Program-made: the position numbers and the translations under genes
Assembly (NCBI GenBank): GCA_018398765.1
Contig: JAHBMJ010001576.1
Location: 1 to 26,655, forward strand
Length of the DNA: 26,655 nucleotides
Origin: Chromera velia
Taxonomy: Eukaryota; Sar; Chromeraceae
Direction: 5' to 3'
Notes under the pieces: generated by a model
What the model was told of the DNA's origin: nothing
The model's input: the letters and a program-made list of their open reading frames with translations, nothing else
Database searches by the model: none
Shown: positions 16,217-26,475 of the stretch, in pieces
How the letters are laid out: each line of letters opens with the position of its first letter
Position numbering within the stretch: position 1 is the first letter of the stretch

Positions 16217-19200
16217 TGTTGTTTTGTTGATCGACCGTTCTATGAGTGGCTGAGGTTTGAGGAAACGGTCTCTCTTCTCTGTATGTGGCCGGTCTGCCGA
16301 GGGAGAGGGATCTTGAGTCTGGGTCATCTCCCGGGATAGCCTTTGCTAACTTTTCCGTTCTGTGCTCTCGTTTTCTTGGTGCGGATTTTCTTTTCTGCTT
16401 CTGAATGCGGGAGGCGACGGGAGTTGTGGGCAGGAGTGCGGTACCGTTTTGCCTGTGTCGCGGAGAAAAGAACAAGAAAGACGTCTTATTCTTTCTGTCG
16501 TAAGTGCCTTCCTTGAAGTTCTTCCATTATTGTTTTCTCTGATCAGTTTGCATTCTTTCTCTTTTCTTTTCATGAGTGTCAAAGTTTTCGTCTCCTGCCG
16601 TCTCCCTCAGGCTGTTGCAGTTGAACGAAAAAGGAAGAAGACATCTTGTGAGTGCTTGTTTGCAGTGAGACAGTGCAGAATTGAGGGAATGAGAACATTG
16701 TGTGGCTTGTGTGCACTGCTCTCTGCTCGCTGCATGTAGAAGTGTGCCTGGGTGTTTCTTTCTTCTCTGGAATTTTTGTGTCGCTTTCTTTCGTTTCTGG
16801 CGGTCGGGTCAGCCGAGTGTCTCACGACACTTCTACTGGGGCATCCATAGGATGTACCCGTACTGGCTGCCGGAATCGAGAAGGAAAAGGAGAGAGGTGC
16901 GTGCATCCTTGCTGGCTGTCTTCTGCGTGCTTGGGCTTGTTGTGGCTTGTGTTCGCTCGCGTTTTTCCGTCTCTTCTGTCTGCCGTCTCTGCAAATGTTG
17001 GCGTCAAGCCTGACGGCTGCGTCCTTCTGTCGACCTTTCTTCTTCTTGTGAATGAATGCATTGCCTGTGCTTTTCTTTGATGTGTTTCTGGGAAGAGTGC
17101 AGGCTGTGCACGTCTGTGTTGCTTCTCTCTTGTTCGGTTCGGTCTCTCTCTGCCTTTCTCTCTCTCTCTTTCTCTTCCGTCTCCTGCGTAGTTTCTTTCT
17201 TTGTTTGTTTCTCACTGTCTTGACTTGCTTCGCTTGTTGGGATGGTTGGGTGGGAGATGAAGAAAGAGGAGAGTGTGAGGCGGGGGGGGGAGGGGGAATG
17301 AGAGTGAAGGAAGAGGGGGTGAAGGAGACGGGAACTGGGAGCAAGTCAGAATGGACAAGAAGTACAGGGAGTAGTTTCGTGAGGAAGGGCAAGAGCTGTT
17401 GGGAATCACGAAGGTGTGCAGCTCTGTGCTTTGTTTGTCTTTTCTTCTTGTCAAAGGCCCACTGTCCTCAGTGAAGAGAAGAAAAGGATCAGAGGATAGT
17501 TGGAAGAGAAGCGCAGGAAGGTGGGAAGGAAGCGAGGGTCGTTCTTCCTGTCTCTGTCTCTGTCTTGATACCTCTTTGAATCTTTCTTTCTTCGTCCTTT
17601 CTCTGCTTTGCGTTTAATGAAGCTAAGGGGGAGCGAATGAGAAGAGAGAAGCAAGGAGGAAACGGACTTTGGGCAGGGGAGGGGGGGGGGTGAACCTCAA
17701 GTTTCTTTCGCTTTTTGTTTTCTCTTTCTGTCTGTCTTTCTGTTTGTCTACACTCTCTTTGTTTCTGCTGGTACCGGTGCGTTCTGTGTTTGCATGACGG
17801 CCTGTGCGCCCGGGGGGGGGAGTGTGTGACTCTAAAGGTCTTTTTCTCTTCTCTCTGTCTTGTGCTCTCCTCGGTTTTTGCTTGGGGTGAAGTGGCTGTG
17901 GGGCAAGAGGACGAGAAGATGGATGGACACGCATACTGCACCAGGGCACTGTGAAGAAAGAGAGTTTGTTGTACGTGCAGTCTGGGGGGGTTGAAGAGCA
18001 CCAGCTCCAGAGCTGTCGTCAGAGAATGAATGGAGAGAAAAAGAAGGAAGCGCAGAAAAGAAAGAAATGCCAAGAAGAAAGGAAGTGGTCCGTACACATG
18101 GTGCATGTGTAAATGCGGGAGTCATGACCCGCTGGTATTCTCGTTCTTTTCTTTCTTGAGAGTGCAAACTTTGCCCACCGCGTCTGTGGTGGGGTCGCAT
18201 TGCCTCTGCACGCATGTGAGGCCTGCTTGTTGTGCGTCCAGATGTGTCTGCACACATGGTCAGATCAGAAGGGCCGAGTGTGGTGACCTTTGGTGCTGTG
18301 GGGGGACTCACGGGAATGAATGACTCTGCTCTGTTCCGCTTTGATGCTGAACTTGTTTGCACGGCAGGTCGGCCGCCCGTCTCCACCGATAGGTAAAGAA
18401 CAGATGCAGGTGCTGTGATGCGTTGTGAGTGCCGATCCTGCTTCTGTATTTGTGTGGCAGGAGAACTTGTGTCTTTTCTGAAAGTGCTGCTTTCACTGTA
18501 TGAGAATGAATGCTCTTCTGATGTTCTGCATGTCCTGTTGCCGTGATTGAGTTTTCAGTTGGTGATTTGGCTGGCTGTCAGCTTGGTATGAGCGACGGGG
18601 CTGCGTGTCGACTGGGTCTCGCTGCTGACTGTTGTTTGTGCATGTCTCTACCCTGCCGCTACCTGCTTTCAGGGTCTGCTTCAAAGGTTCCCTCCCGTCT
18701 CTTTCTCTGTTGTTGCAGGGGCTGAGTTTTAGGGGGGGGGGCAGTAGGAAGATCTTGGAGCGGGGGGGGCAGAGAATGCAATGGTCCGATTGTCGGATGC
18801 CTCTTTGTTGTCTGAGTGACTTCTTTCTTTGCCGTCTTCTGACAGAGTAGAGAGGGGAGCTCTTGGAAGCAGGGGGGGGGAAATGAAATGCGCAATCGAC
18901 TCACTCGGATGAGATGACAGATATATGGGACTGCTCTGCTCTTTTGTCGTTCTGTGTGCCCGTACAGCTGCAAGCTGCAGTCTTTCTCGATCTCTTTACT
19001 GTGCGCATTGGCTGCTTCCATTCCGCTTCTCTGCGATGAGGGATTTAAGGGCGGGAGTGGTTTGCGTGTGCAAGGGGGAACAAACGGAGGAGAAGAGATT
19101 GCGGGGCTGTGAAGAAAGCGCAACCGTCTCGTGCATTGTTACCGCCCGTATGTTCCCGTGCTTGTGTGTGTGTTTCTCTTCTTTCTTTGCCTATGTTCAC

Positions 19201-21083
19201 TTTCTTTCTTGACTGTCTGTCCTTTCAGGATGTTTGTGGGGAAAGAGAACGGAACATGCTTAGGGGCAAGGAAAGTAAGGTTGCAAAGAATTGCATGGGA
19301 AGGCCAAAAAGGGTTTCTTTGCTGTGATGGTGCGAGAGGGGTGCAACGAAAGGAAGGAGGAGCGGTATAAGAGCAAGCGAGAAAGAAAGGGTCGATAGGA
19401 ACAAGCAACTCATGCAAGTGTGAAGAGCAAGCAAAAGTGAATTGATGCAGGTTCAAAAGAAAGCTCTAATCCTTAATTTCCTGTGTGCCTTGTCTCAAAG
19501 AAGAAGATCTGCATCCGACATCCTTCCTGTCTGACTTGAGCTGTGCATGTGAGAAAGGTAAGGTGTGTGTACACTGTGCCGGCCGTTTGGACAGGCATGC
19601 GCGAAAGAGGGTGCTTTGCTGCTGTGTCCCTGGAAAAAGGCGAAAGCTGAACGGCAAGCAAGCACCAAAGGAAAGCAAAAGAAAACAACGAAAAGAAAAG
19701 CAGTCTCGCTCTTTCTGCTTCCATCTTTCTGTCTTTGTGTCTGTTTATTTCTTTTGCGTGATGTATCAGTTTTCTTTCCTCTTTCTTCTCAGCTTGCATC
19801 TGAAATGAATTTTCTTCAGGCTGACTTCTCTTCTCTTTCTTCTTTAGTTCTATTCTTCGTTGAAGAGCTGTCTGTCTTGGGTGCTCGTCTGAGTCGAGGG
19901 GGGACAAGGAGGGAATTGATAAATTTTCTCTCTTCGAACGTGAGTCGTGTTTCGACCGCACCACCTTTCTGTTTGCCTTGTTTTCTTTGATCGGTGCTGC
20001 GTCCGAGGGGGGGAGAATCGAAGTTGGCACTGAAGTCAGTGAAGTGAATGAGCGTCAGCGAGGAGATACGTCTGTCTTCTTTGCACTTCCTGTGCAGCTG
20101 TCTGCTTGCTGTTTTTTCCATCTTCTGTTGACTGTCTTTGCATGTTCTCTCATCCTTCTCTCTTTATGCATGGATCTTTCTGACCGTTGTCATTCGTCTT
20201 GATCGTTTTGACCATTGGTTTGATTGCGCCTGCAGTCGTCTTGTCTTCTCCATCTCTGCAGTCTTTTCTGTCTGTGCAGTCTCGGCTGTACCAGTTTCTC
20301 TTTCTGTTCCTTTGACATGCTGAAAGCAGTCATCCAAGCATACATGCTTCTGTTTGCTAGGTCTGTCTTTATGTCTCTGGCTTTTCTGTCTTGTCTGTAG
20401 CTCTCTTCCCTCGATTCCAACCCTGTGTTGTGTATAAGAGCAGACTTGTGGGGCCGGGGGATAAAACAAGAAAGAGTGGCTGACAGGATTCGTGTACTTG
20501 CGTATCCTGGGGGGAAGACCTGCACTGCGCTGCACTAGCTGCTCCACGTCACTGTGTGTCAGGTTCACTTTCACGACGTCCATCTCCGCTCGTCTATGTG
20601 TGTTCGTCCGTCCACCTTCGTCTGCATCTGCAGTGATTTGGTCTTGCACGCTCTCTGTCTGAACCGGCGCGTGTCAGTCGAGGGGGGAATGAAGTCTGCA
20701 TGTGTGAATCTGTATCGCATGTGTTTGCTTTCGACACAACAGATGAAGTTCGGAGCGATGCTTTGCTTTGTTTGCTTTACGCCGACTGGTTTCAGTCCAA
20801 TGACATCTGTTTGTCCTGCATGCAAAGCAGCGTGATGAGATCAATCTATCCAATTTGTTTTCTGCTTGATTATTCCTTTCGGCATACTTCTTTCGATCGT
20901 GTGTGTACGATTTTGATTTCAATATGAAATCGATTTGTCTTGGCATTGTCCCTGCGATCCCAATCCGAGTGGCCATCCGCTCTTGTCCTCATGAGTGATT
21001 TGCTTTTTGTCGCTTCGTGCTTTTGAGTGCTGTGTTTTCTTTGACAAGAAGTGCGCGTACGGCAAGCTTCTGGCCAAGGGGGG
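16217..21083. other. interior between the direct repeats: long non-coding, T/G-rich with many G runs
   Basis: No frame on either strand gives a credible domain. The plus strand is rich in TCTTTC, TGTCTG and CTTGTG words. The longest minus-strand frames (16607-17392, 17489-18106, 19473-20030) translate to Lys/Arg/Ser/Pro low complexity. Runs of six or more G occur on the plus strand near 17282, 17682, 17812, 17985, 18732, 18762, 18872, 19898, 20007, 20511, 20683 and 21078. Several acceptor-like pyrimidine-CAG sites exist (16617, 18680, 18719, 19229), so a spliced non-coding transcript on the plus strand cannot be excluded. Confidence 0.5.
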
Positions 21084-21366
21084 TGTTGGATTATGGGTCA
21101 CTGACAGGGACCGGCGGCGTCCGGGCCGATGGGCCTGTCCGGGATAAATCCACATGAGCATGCACAGCATGCATGCGATCTCGGGCTACCATTTAATTTC
21201 CAGCTCCATCATAGCTCCATCGAAGTGTGTTCGATTGATTGAACAGAAACGGTTCGATCCAGTAGGGATCTCACCGCTGGACTATGCATATGTCTTCGGG
21301 CTCTACCCTTTGCTGGTATCCCCATATAGTATTGCTATAGATTGTTATAGTATATTTATTTCCTAC
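21084..21366 (+). repeat. right direct repeat (candidate 3' LTR)
   Basis: Same orientation as the left copy. After the shared 256 bases there are only 10 copy-specific bases before GTATATTTATTTCCT (21350-21364), so this copy has a net 38-base deletion relative to the left one. It is preceded by AAGGGGGG and followed by TTTAAA. Confidence 0.85.
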
Positions 21367-21372
21367 TTTAAA

Positions 21373-22494
21373 CCTGTACACGCAAAAAAATACTTTGCAC
21401 ATTGAACCATATTTGTTTTTCTTGTTTTTTCATCATTTTTCTTGATCATGTCGCCGACTTGCAGTCGTCCCGAACGGTTACATCTCAAATGATCTGGGAA
21501 AGCAAAATACAAATACCATGCATAGGTCGAAATCAGGGACCCGCCGGAGCCCCAGCCGGCCGGTGCAAAAAGTAAAAACAGAAAGGACTCCGAGATGGAA
21601 CTATATGATGGTTGGAGGATGTTGGAAGTGGGCTGATTGAACTGGTGACAAAGTGACTTTTGTAGGTTAGCTATGACAACTCCCTCTGAACGAATCCCTA
21701 ACATCATGATCTGTACATAGATTAGCTTCTAGAAGGCTTTGGGCCACGCTTTTTTACTATGTTAGTCTATCTTCGGCGCCTTTCACAATTAATGCTTTGT
21801 CTCATCTAGTGTCTTATTAGATTTCTTCACTTCTGAATCATCTGTCAAACAGTTTGCCTCTCAAGCGGCAAAAAGCTTTCTTTGAGTCAAAAACAAGATG
21901 TGGGGGCTAGTGTGTAGGTATACATTAAGTGTGTATATGTCTATAATTCCGGAATTTACCTGTCTGGCAATTACGTCTCTTCTAGTCTCTGCTTCGGGTC
22001 TCTATATCTTTTCACGCTGTGTGCGTTTGCACTTTGCCATCTTTGTACATTTATCGCCTTTCCACTATAATTTTTTCTTTTTGCGTAGTTTTTGTAGGTC
22101 ACAGTTGATACGTTTATCCTGTCATGTGCAACACTCAACCAACAGTCGTTTAACCTAGTGTTTGAAAAAAGAAAATAACGGGTTTTAGGAGATTTTTTTT
22201 TAAAGCTAACACTTGGTTTAGATTATTACTCCCATAATTCAAAACCTTTCGTAAAATTTTTATTATACTTTTAAATTAAAGATAGAACTATTTTATTAAG
22301 TATTTCCTAGTGTTTCGAATATTTTTAACTCACCACCAAACTACATGTATGCACTTGTTTAAAAAACTCTGAACCGGTCAGAAGTAAATATATCTTTCTA
22401 TGTTAGTTTGTATACAATACATAGGTGTTTAAGAATCTAGTAGTGTGAGTTAAAAATATCTTCATTAATCGAAGAAATATTATACTTTAGTTAG
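21373..22494. other. AT-rich spacer downstream of the glycosyltransferase gene
   Basis: No gene is recognised. A GC-rich CCGGCCGG-containing patch (about 21541-21565) stands out. From about 22150 to 22494 the sequence is strongly AT-rich and includes the 3' flank of the minus-strand glycosyltransferase (stop at 22497-22495). Confidence 0.5.
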
Positions 22495-24645
22495 TTATGA
22501 CAGTGTTTGAATTGGTCCAACCAGTTTCTTCCGCCAGCCGTGCGACTTTGTGGCAGGCCAAAGCACATACTTGTACTCTTTGGCCAGATCCGCTTCCATG
22601 AAAACGGTTTGCCTGCACACGCGGCAGGCCCGGTCTCCGGCCTTCAACACGGCGCGGCAGGTCTCTAATTCCTTCTCGGTCAGATCCTTTCTGTACAATT
22701 CTTTGTCCCCGTCCTGGAGAGCAAAGAGTACCAACGTGTAGTCGTCCAAAGGAGCGTCACTGAAGAAACGTCGGTCAACGACGAAACACAACTCGAAGCG
22801 GGAAAGGTGGGCGTCCACCCACTCGCGTTCGGAGTCAAAAATGGGGGGTTTGAGGGCGATTGGGGTCTGTCTCCATGCTGACGGCTCTTCAACGTTGAAG
22901 GGAAGCAGCCGCGCCTCTCTTATCATGAGGCCTGAAAAGAGTTCAAATTCCGTTACGCTTCTCTCCTTTCCAGGGCCGTACTCGTCTATTTGCATTTCGC
23001 GCAGCCTTTCTGTCAGTGAGTCTGCAGACAGCTGCTGCAGCTCTCTCTTTCCTTCCCCAACCCGATTTGCTGCTTCTTTGTCATTCTCCTTCCCCCCCTC
23101 TCCACCCTGCTTTTCTTGCTCTTCCTTTTTCTCCAGAGTCAAAAAGTTGTTTGAGCTTTCTTTCTTCCCATTCTTTTCGTTGTTTGAGGGCCAGAAGAGG
23201 GATCTGTAGTGTTCGAGGGAGTCAAAGTTTCTCTTCGAGACGTCGTTGTCGTTCCAGTGCTTTCTTTCTTTTGCTCTTGTGTACAGATGCCAGGTAATCA
23301 GCTGGTGGGGTGCAAAGAGGTCGTAGCCGTGTGTGAACGCTCTGATCGTTTGAGCCGGCTCTTCCCCCTCGAAGTACAACTGGGGGTCCATCCGGAAGTC
23401 CACCACTGCCTGTCCGGGCGTGAAGGCAAAGTGGGCACTGTAGAAGGCGGTAGGGAGGGGGTGGCACCGTTTTTTGGGTTTCTGCATGGCCTGTGCGTGG
23501 AAGTTGAAGGGTCCGCTGTCGGAGAACTGATGGAAGACGTTGACGGTGGGAGTGAAGTCCCATGACTTCCGTGAGGGGTCGGAATCGTTCCAATGCGGGG
23601 CATAGACAGTGAGAATCGGCTTGCGAAAACCCAAAATCTGGAGGTTCTTCATCTGATTAATCGCTTTCTGGTCCCAATTTTCTGTGAACTGGTTGTGACT
23701 GTCGACTTGCAACGCAAAGGTCTCGTTTTGATACATTCCGTTGACTAAGTGACGAGACCACCCCACCCCCTGTGACTCGTTCCACAAGGATTCAACGATC
23801 CGAAAACGCGAATCTTCTCGCCATTCATAAAGGGGGTCAACGTTCTCGTCGGGGTGATATTGTCTGTGTATGCCGAAGCGGAGACGCTCTGGAGCTTTGG
23901 CTCTTTTGAGAATGTCTGCGATTGTGTTGGGAAGCTCTGGGTCTCTGTAGCTGGAGATTTGGACGAAAATCGTTTCCTCACGGTCGGCTTCGAAGTCTTT
24001 GAAAGGAAACTCGTCACACTGGTCAAGCTTTTTGAATTTTTCCCAAAGACCTTTTGTCCTCTCCATGTAACGCTTCCACACCTCGTCCGATGTGTTTCTT
24101 TCAGGCGCGTTGGCGAATATACCGGGTGCGCTCTGCTTTCGTGTGACTTTCACATGAGGCTTACTCACACTTTTGCCATTACGTGAGTCACGCTGAGAAC
24201 GCAACTCTTCTTCCAACATTTTGACTCTCTCCTGTAGATCAAATACAATGGACTGCATGTGTTCAGGTGTCCATAGAGGCTGCGCAGCACTTCCATCGTC
24301 ATTGATATCAACCTCCTTGGTTTCCCAGTCAATCAGAAATTCTTGAAGATTGCGGGTCCCTGAGGTGCGTCTGGAAGCAAATTTGTGGGACGGCCACGTG
24401 TCAATGTTCACGCTGGTGTTGGATTTGATATTGTGGAACAGCATATCTTTTTCGTCTGTCACGTAGTAGAGGTCAATGTCGATGCTCAGTTGGTTGCGGA
24501 ATGTCACGGTCATGTTGGTGCTTGGCACCTCCTGCGCATCTGTCTGCTCTGCTCCAAGGGAACCCAGGGTCTCGGAAAAACCAAGCAGAACGCCCAGAGC
24601 AACAGAGAGCCAGCCAGGGATGGCTGTTCTCTTTCCGTTTTTCAT
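22495..24645 (-). CDS. GlcNAc-type glycosyltransferase (PF11397/GT60-like) with a possible VHL-beta-like N-terminal domain
   Basis: Single 716-residue frame, intronless, ATG at 24645-24643, TAA-terminated. Residues 1-32 are a basic start and a hydrophobic segment (signal peptide or anchor), so it probably acts in the secretory pathway. Residues 44-112 resemble a VHL beta domain (VTFRNQ...DLYYVTDEKD...I.SNTSVNI.TW.SHKF). 127-155 is a likely coiled coil. The catalytic region, about 224-483, has IFVQISSYRDPELPNTI, RFGIHRQY, GVGWSRHL, LQVDSHNQF (candidate metal-binding DSH 315-317) and FTHGYDLFAPHQLITWHLY, all typical of this family. 487-548 is a Lys/Glu/Gly/Ser-rich insert. A C-terminal beta-rich part (613-716) has ALQDGDKELYRKDL and several Cys. 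Known relatives include the Skp1 hydroxyproline GlcNAc-transferase. The acceptor here is unknown, and the leader argues against a cytosolic Skp1 role. Confidence 0.9.
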   Translation of the reverse strand: MKNGKRTAIPGWLSVALGVLLGFSETLGSLGAEQTDAQEVPSTNMTVTFRNQLSIDIDLYYVTDEKDMLFHNIKSNTSVNIDTWPSHKFASRRTSGTRNLQEFLIDWETKEVDINDDGSAAQPLWTPEHMQSIVFDLQERVKMLEEELRSQRDSRNGKSVSKPHVKVTRKQSAPGIFANAPERNTSDEVWKRYMERTKGLWEKFKKLDQCDEFPFKDFEADREETIFVQISSYRDPELPNTIADILKRAKAPERLRFGIHRQYHPDENVDPLYEWREDSRFRIVESLWNESQGVGWSRHLVNGMYQNETFALQVDSHNQFTENWDQKAINQMKNLQILGFRKPILTVYAPHWNDSDPSRKSWDFTPTVNVFHQFSDSGPFNFHAQAMQKPKKRCHPLPTAFYSAHFAFTPGQAVVDFRMDPQLYFEGEEPAQTIRAFTHGYDLFAPHQLITWHLYTRAKERKHWNDNDVSKRNFDSLEHYRSLFWPSNNEKNGKKESSNNFLTLEKKEEQEKQGGEGGKENDKEAANRVGEGKRELQQLSADSLTERLREMQIDEYGPGKERSVTEFELFSGLMIREARLLPFNVEEPSAWRQTPIALKPPIFDSEREWVDAHLSRFELCFVVDRRFFSDAPLDDYTLVLFALQDGDKELYRKDLTEKELETCRAVLKAGDRACRVCRQTVFMEADLAKEYKYVLWPATKSHGWRKKLVGPIQTLS

Positions 24646-25282
24646 GTTGAGTTGAGGAATTCCGAAGGTTTCAATGCTCGGAGGGACTGTGTGGAAGGGG
24701 CCGCTGCTGCGCTAATTCGTTAGTGGCAGTACATGTAGATGCATGTCCCATGATCGAAGGTATATATACAGCCGATGACAGTATACGAGATGTATACGCG
24801 TTAATTGTCTGCATTTTGTCTTCGTACGTACGCGTCTTTTTAATATTAATTAATATATATATTGCATGCATGCATGCATGCATGCATGCGCCATGCATGT
24901 CTTTCCGCGCGGACCGAAACGGCATGTATAATCGGCATGTATGTATCATTATGTATGCGTTGCGTTGCGCGGAGTAAGTGCCCCCCGCGCGAGGCTCCGC
25001 CCTCCGGGGCCATAGAAGTAACACACAAAGCACGAGCCTGCCACGAGGTCCATCAAGGTCCTTGAATGTCTGTGTCAGGTTCGACGGCGCCCAAAAAAAA
25101 CAACAACCTGCTCATATCGGCCATATGGTGATTGACTCGATCGAATGGAAACCTTGCTCTGAGTGGGTGGCTTTGTGCGAAGGACCTTCCTCGTTGGCGT
25201 AGTTTTGGCTGTCAGATCACAAGTTGAAGTGTTCATTCGCGAGCGGTTGTCTTCTTCTGCGTTGAGGCTTTTTTGAAAAGAT
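24646..25282. promoter_or_regulatory. divergent intergenic region (shared upstream region of two genes)
   Basis: These 637 bases separate the start codons of the glycosyltransferase (minus) and the small three-exon gene (plus), so both promoters must lie here or further away. Visible are an AT-rich patch (24839-24862), a GCAT run (24863-24889), and a GC-rich patch with CCCCGCGCGAGG and CCTCCGGGG (24981-25009). No TATA box or initiator is convincing. Confidence 0.5.
24863..24889. repeat. TGCA/GCAT tetranucleotide repeat
   Basis: About six tandem units of a self-complementary tetranucleotide, so the whole run is palindromic. It is followed by another CCATGCATG. It sits between the two divergent genes. 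Confidence 0.9.
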
Positions 25283-26324
25283 ATGATGCAATTTTTGGCC
25301 GCATTGTTTGTCTGCTTTGTTGTTTGTGTGCATCCTGCGCGTCTCCTTTCGTCGTTTGTGCCGAACTTCCGTTGTCGAGAAGTTGGAATTCGGAGTATTG
25401 CTGGAGACGGCAAAAAGAATCGTGTCCTAAATTCAGTGCGTTTGAAATTATTGGACCAGAAAGAGAAGGCCGAGACGGAAGAGTGCAAAAGCGAAAGTGA
25501 CGGAAAGCAAAAAGGAACCGTCGGAACGGAGAAGGAAGAGGCGAAGGATGAGCCTCTATGGAAGGTCAGTCTGGCTCGTGCTTGGCAGCCTGCGAGTGAG
25601 TGTGGGTCCTTGCTGCTTCGAAGCTGTTCCTACATCTGTTCTATCCCTGAGGGGGCAGTCCAACGTTTTGCCGTGCTCACCCTCTCTTCTGACTGTGCGC
25701 AGCGAACGGTAAGAGCCTGGAAGGTCTACCAAGACGGAAGGAAGCAGAACGCCCGTCTCCTGTATGAGAAGCTTTCTGGAAACAGCATAACAGAAGAAAT
25801 CGAGGGTCAGTCTGCATTCTTGTCTACCTCCTGCCTGGCTGCACTTCATGGTATGATGAAATAGGGCAGAGGGTGAGTGCATGTGTGTGCGTGTTCCAAT
25901 GAACCATGCGCATATGTGTATTAATATATGTGTGTGAATGGAGAGTGTGGGGTAGGAGGTGGGGGGCGTGGGGGCACTCGATGATGCGCTCGATGTGTTG
26001 ATATGCGATTTCATTCAGACTTTCTGCATGCTTCTCTGGCGAGAACCGGAGGTCATTTGTAATTTAAGCAGAGCAGAGAGAGCACCCATGCTATTGAAGC
26101 GTATGAGATGAACCGAGATGGGCCCGCCGAAAGGCGAAACCTATGCGGAAACGAGAAGAGGAAAGGATACATGTGCGTTCGTTCCGCCGCCTGTCTGCAT
26201 GTGTGTTGCTTCCTTCCTTGCAGACAGGGAAGTCCAAAAGCTGACGGCCAGGTTCATGGCGGACAACATGCAAAATAAGACAGCGACGGATCTCTATTTC
26301 AAGTTAGTGAGTGAACTGACTTGA
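25283..26324 (+). CDS. three-exon gene for a small protein with an N-terminal targeting leader
   Basis: Family not recognised. Exons 25283-25564, 25703-25805 and 26224-26324 (TGA 26322-26324) join to about 161 codons with consistent phases. Exon 1 ends after TGGAAG. The exon 2/3 junction G|AC makes an Asp codon. Both donors read GTCAGTCTG; the acceptors are GTGCGCAG and CCTTGCAG. The start is the first of two adjacent ATGs. The N terminus is hydrophobic (FLAALFVCFVVCV) with a possible cleavage near HPA, followed by a Ser/Arg-containing basic stretch starting LLSSFVPNF. In algae with complex plastids that pattern can mean signal plus transit peptide, but a plain secretory signal is equally possible. 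A Lys/Glu-rich segment (about residues 55-90) leads into a helical, charged C-terminal half (LLYEKLSGNSITEEIEDREV). Function unknown. Confidence 0.68.
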
Positions 26325-26423
26325 GAAAAGAAAGAAAGAAAGAAAGGAAAGGAAAGGAAAGGAAAGGAAAGGAAAGGAAAAGAAAAGAAAAGAAAAGAAA
26401 GAAAAGAAAAGAAAAGAAAAGAA

Positions 26424-26475
<52 letters not shown>

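Larger units (their letters stand above)
15896..21366 (+). mobile_element. candidate non-autonomous LTR-type element (~5.5 kb)
   Basis: Two direct repeats enclose the region. Each starts with TGTTGG. The right copy is immediately preceded by the polypurine tract AAGGGGGG (21076-21083), as at the 3' LTR of retroelements. TTTAAA lies just outside the left start (15890-15895) and just after the right end (21367-21372), a possible target-site duplication. Against it: the repeat ends in ..CCTAC rather than CA, no clear tRNA-type primer site follows the left copy, and no gag/pol motifs appear in any frame. If real, it depends on another element for enzymes, in the manner of LARD/TRIM elements. Two independent insertions of a shorter repeat is the alternative. 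Confidence 0.5.

Noticed and set aside
15966-16253. Frames of 83-95 codons, identical in the two direct repeats
   Set aside because: The shared translation simply follows the near-identical DNA. It diverges after the repeat, has no recognisable domain and starts at a generic ATG.
16607-17392. 261-codon minus-strand frame within the direct-repeat interior
   Set aside because: Lys/Arg/Ser/Pro low complexity without a domain, opposite a T/G-rich strand; no retroelement motifs.
23222-23603. Frames of about 100-120 codons inside the glycosyltransferase
   Set aside because: They are alternative frames of a conserved catalytic region that is fully explained by the 716-residue protein.
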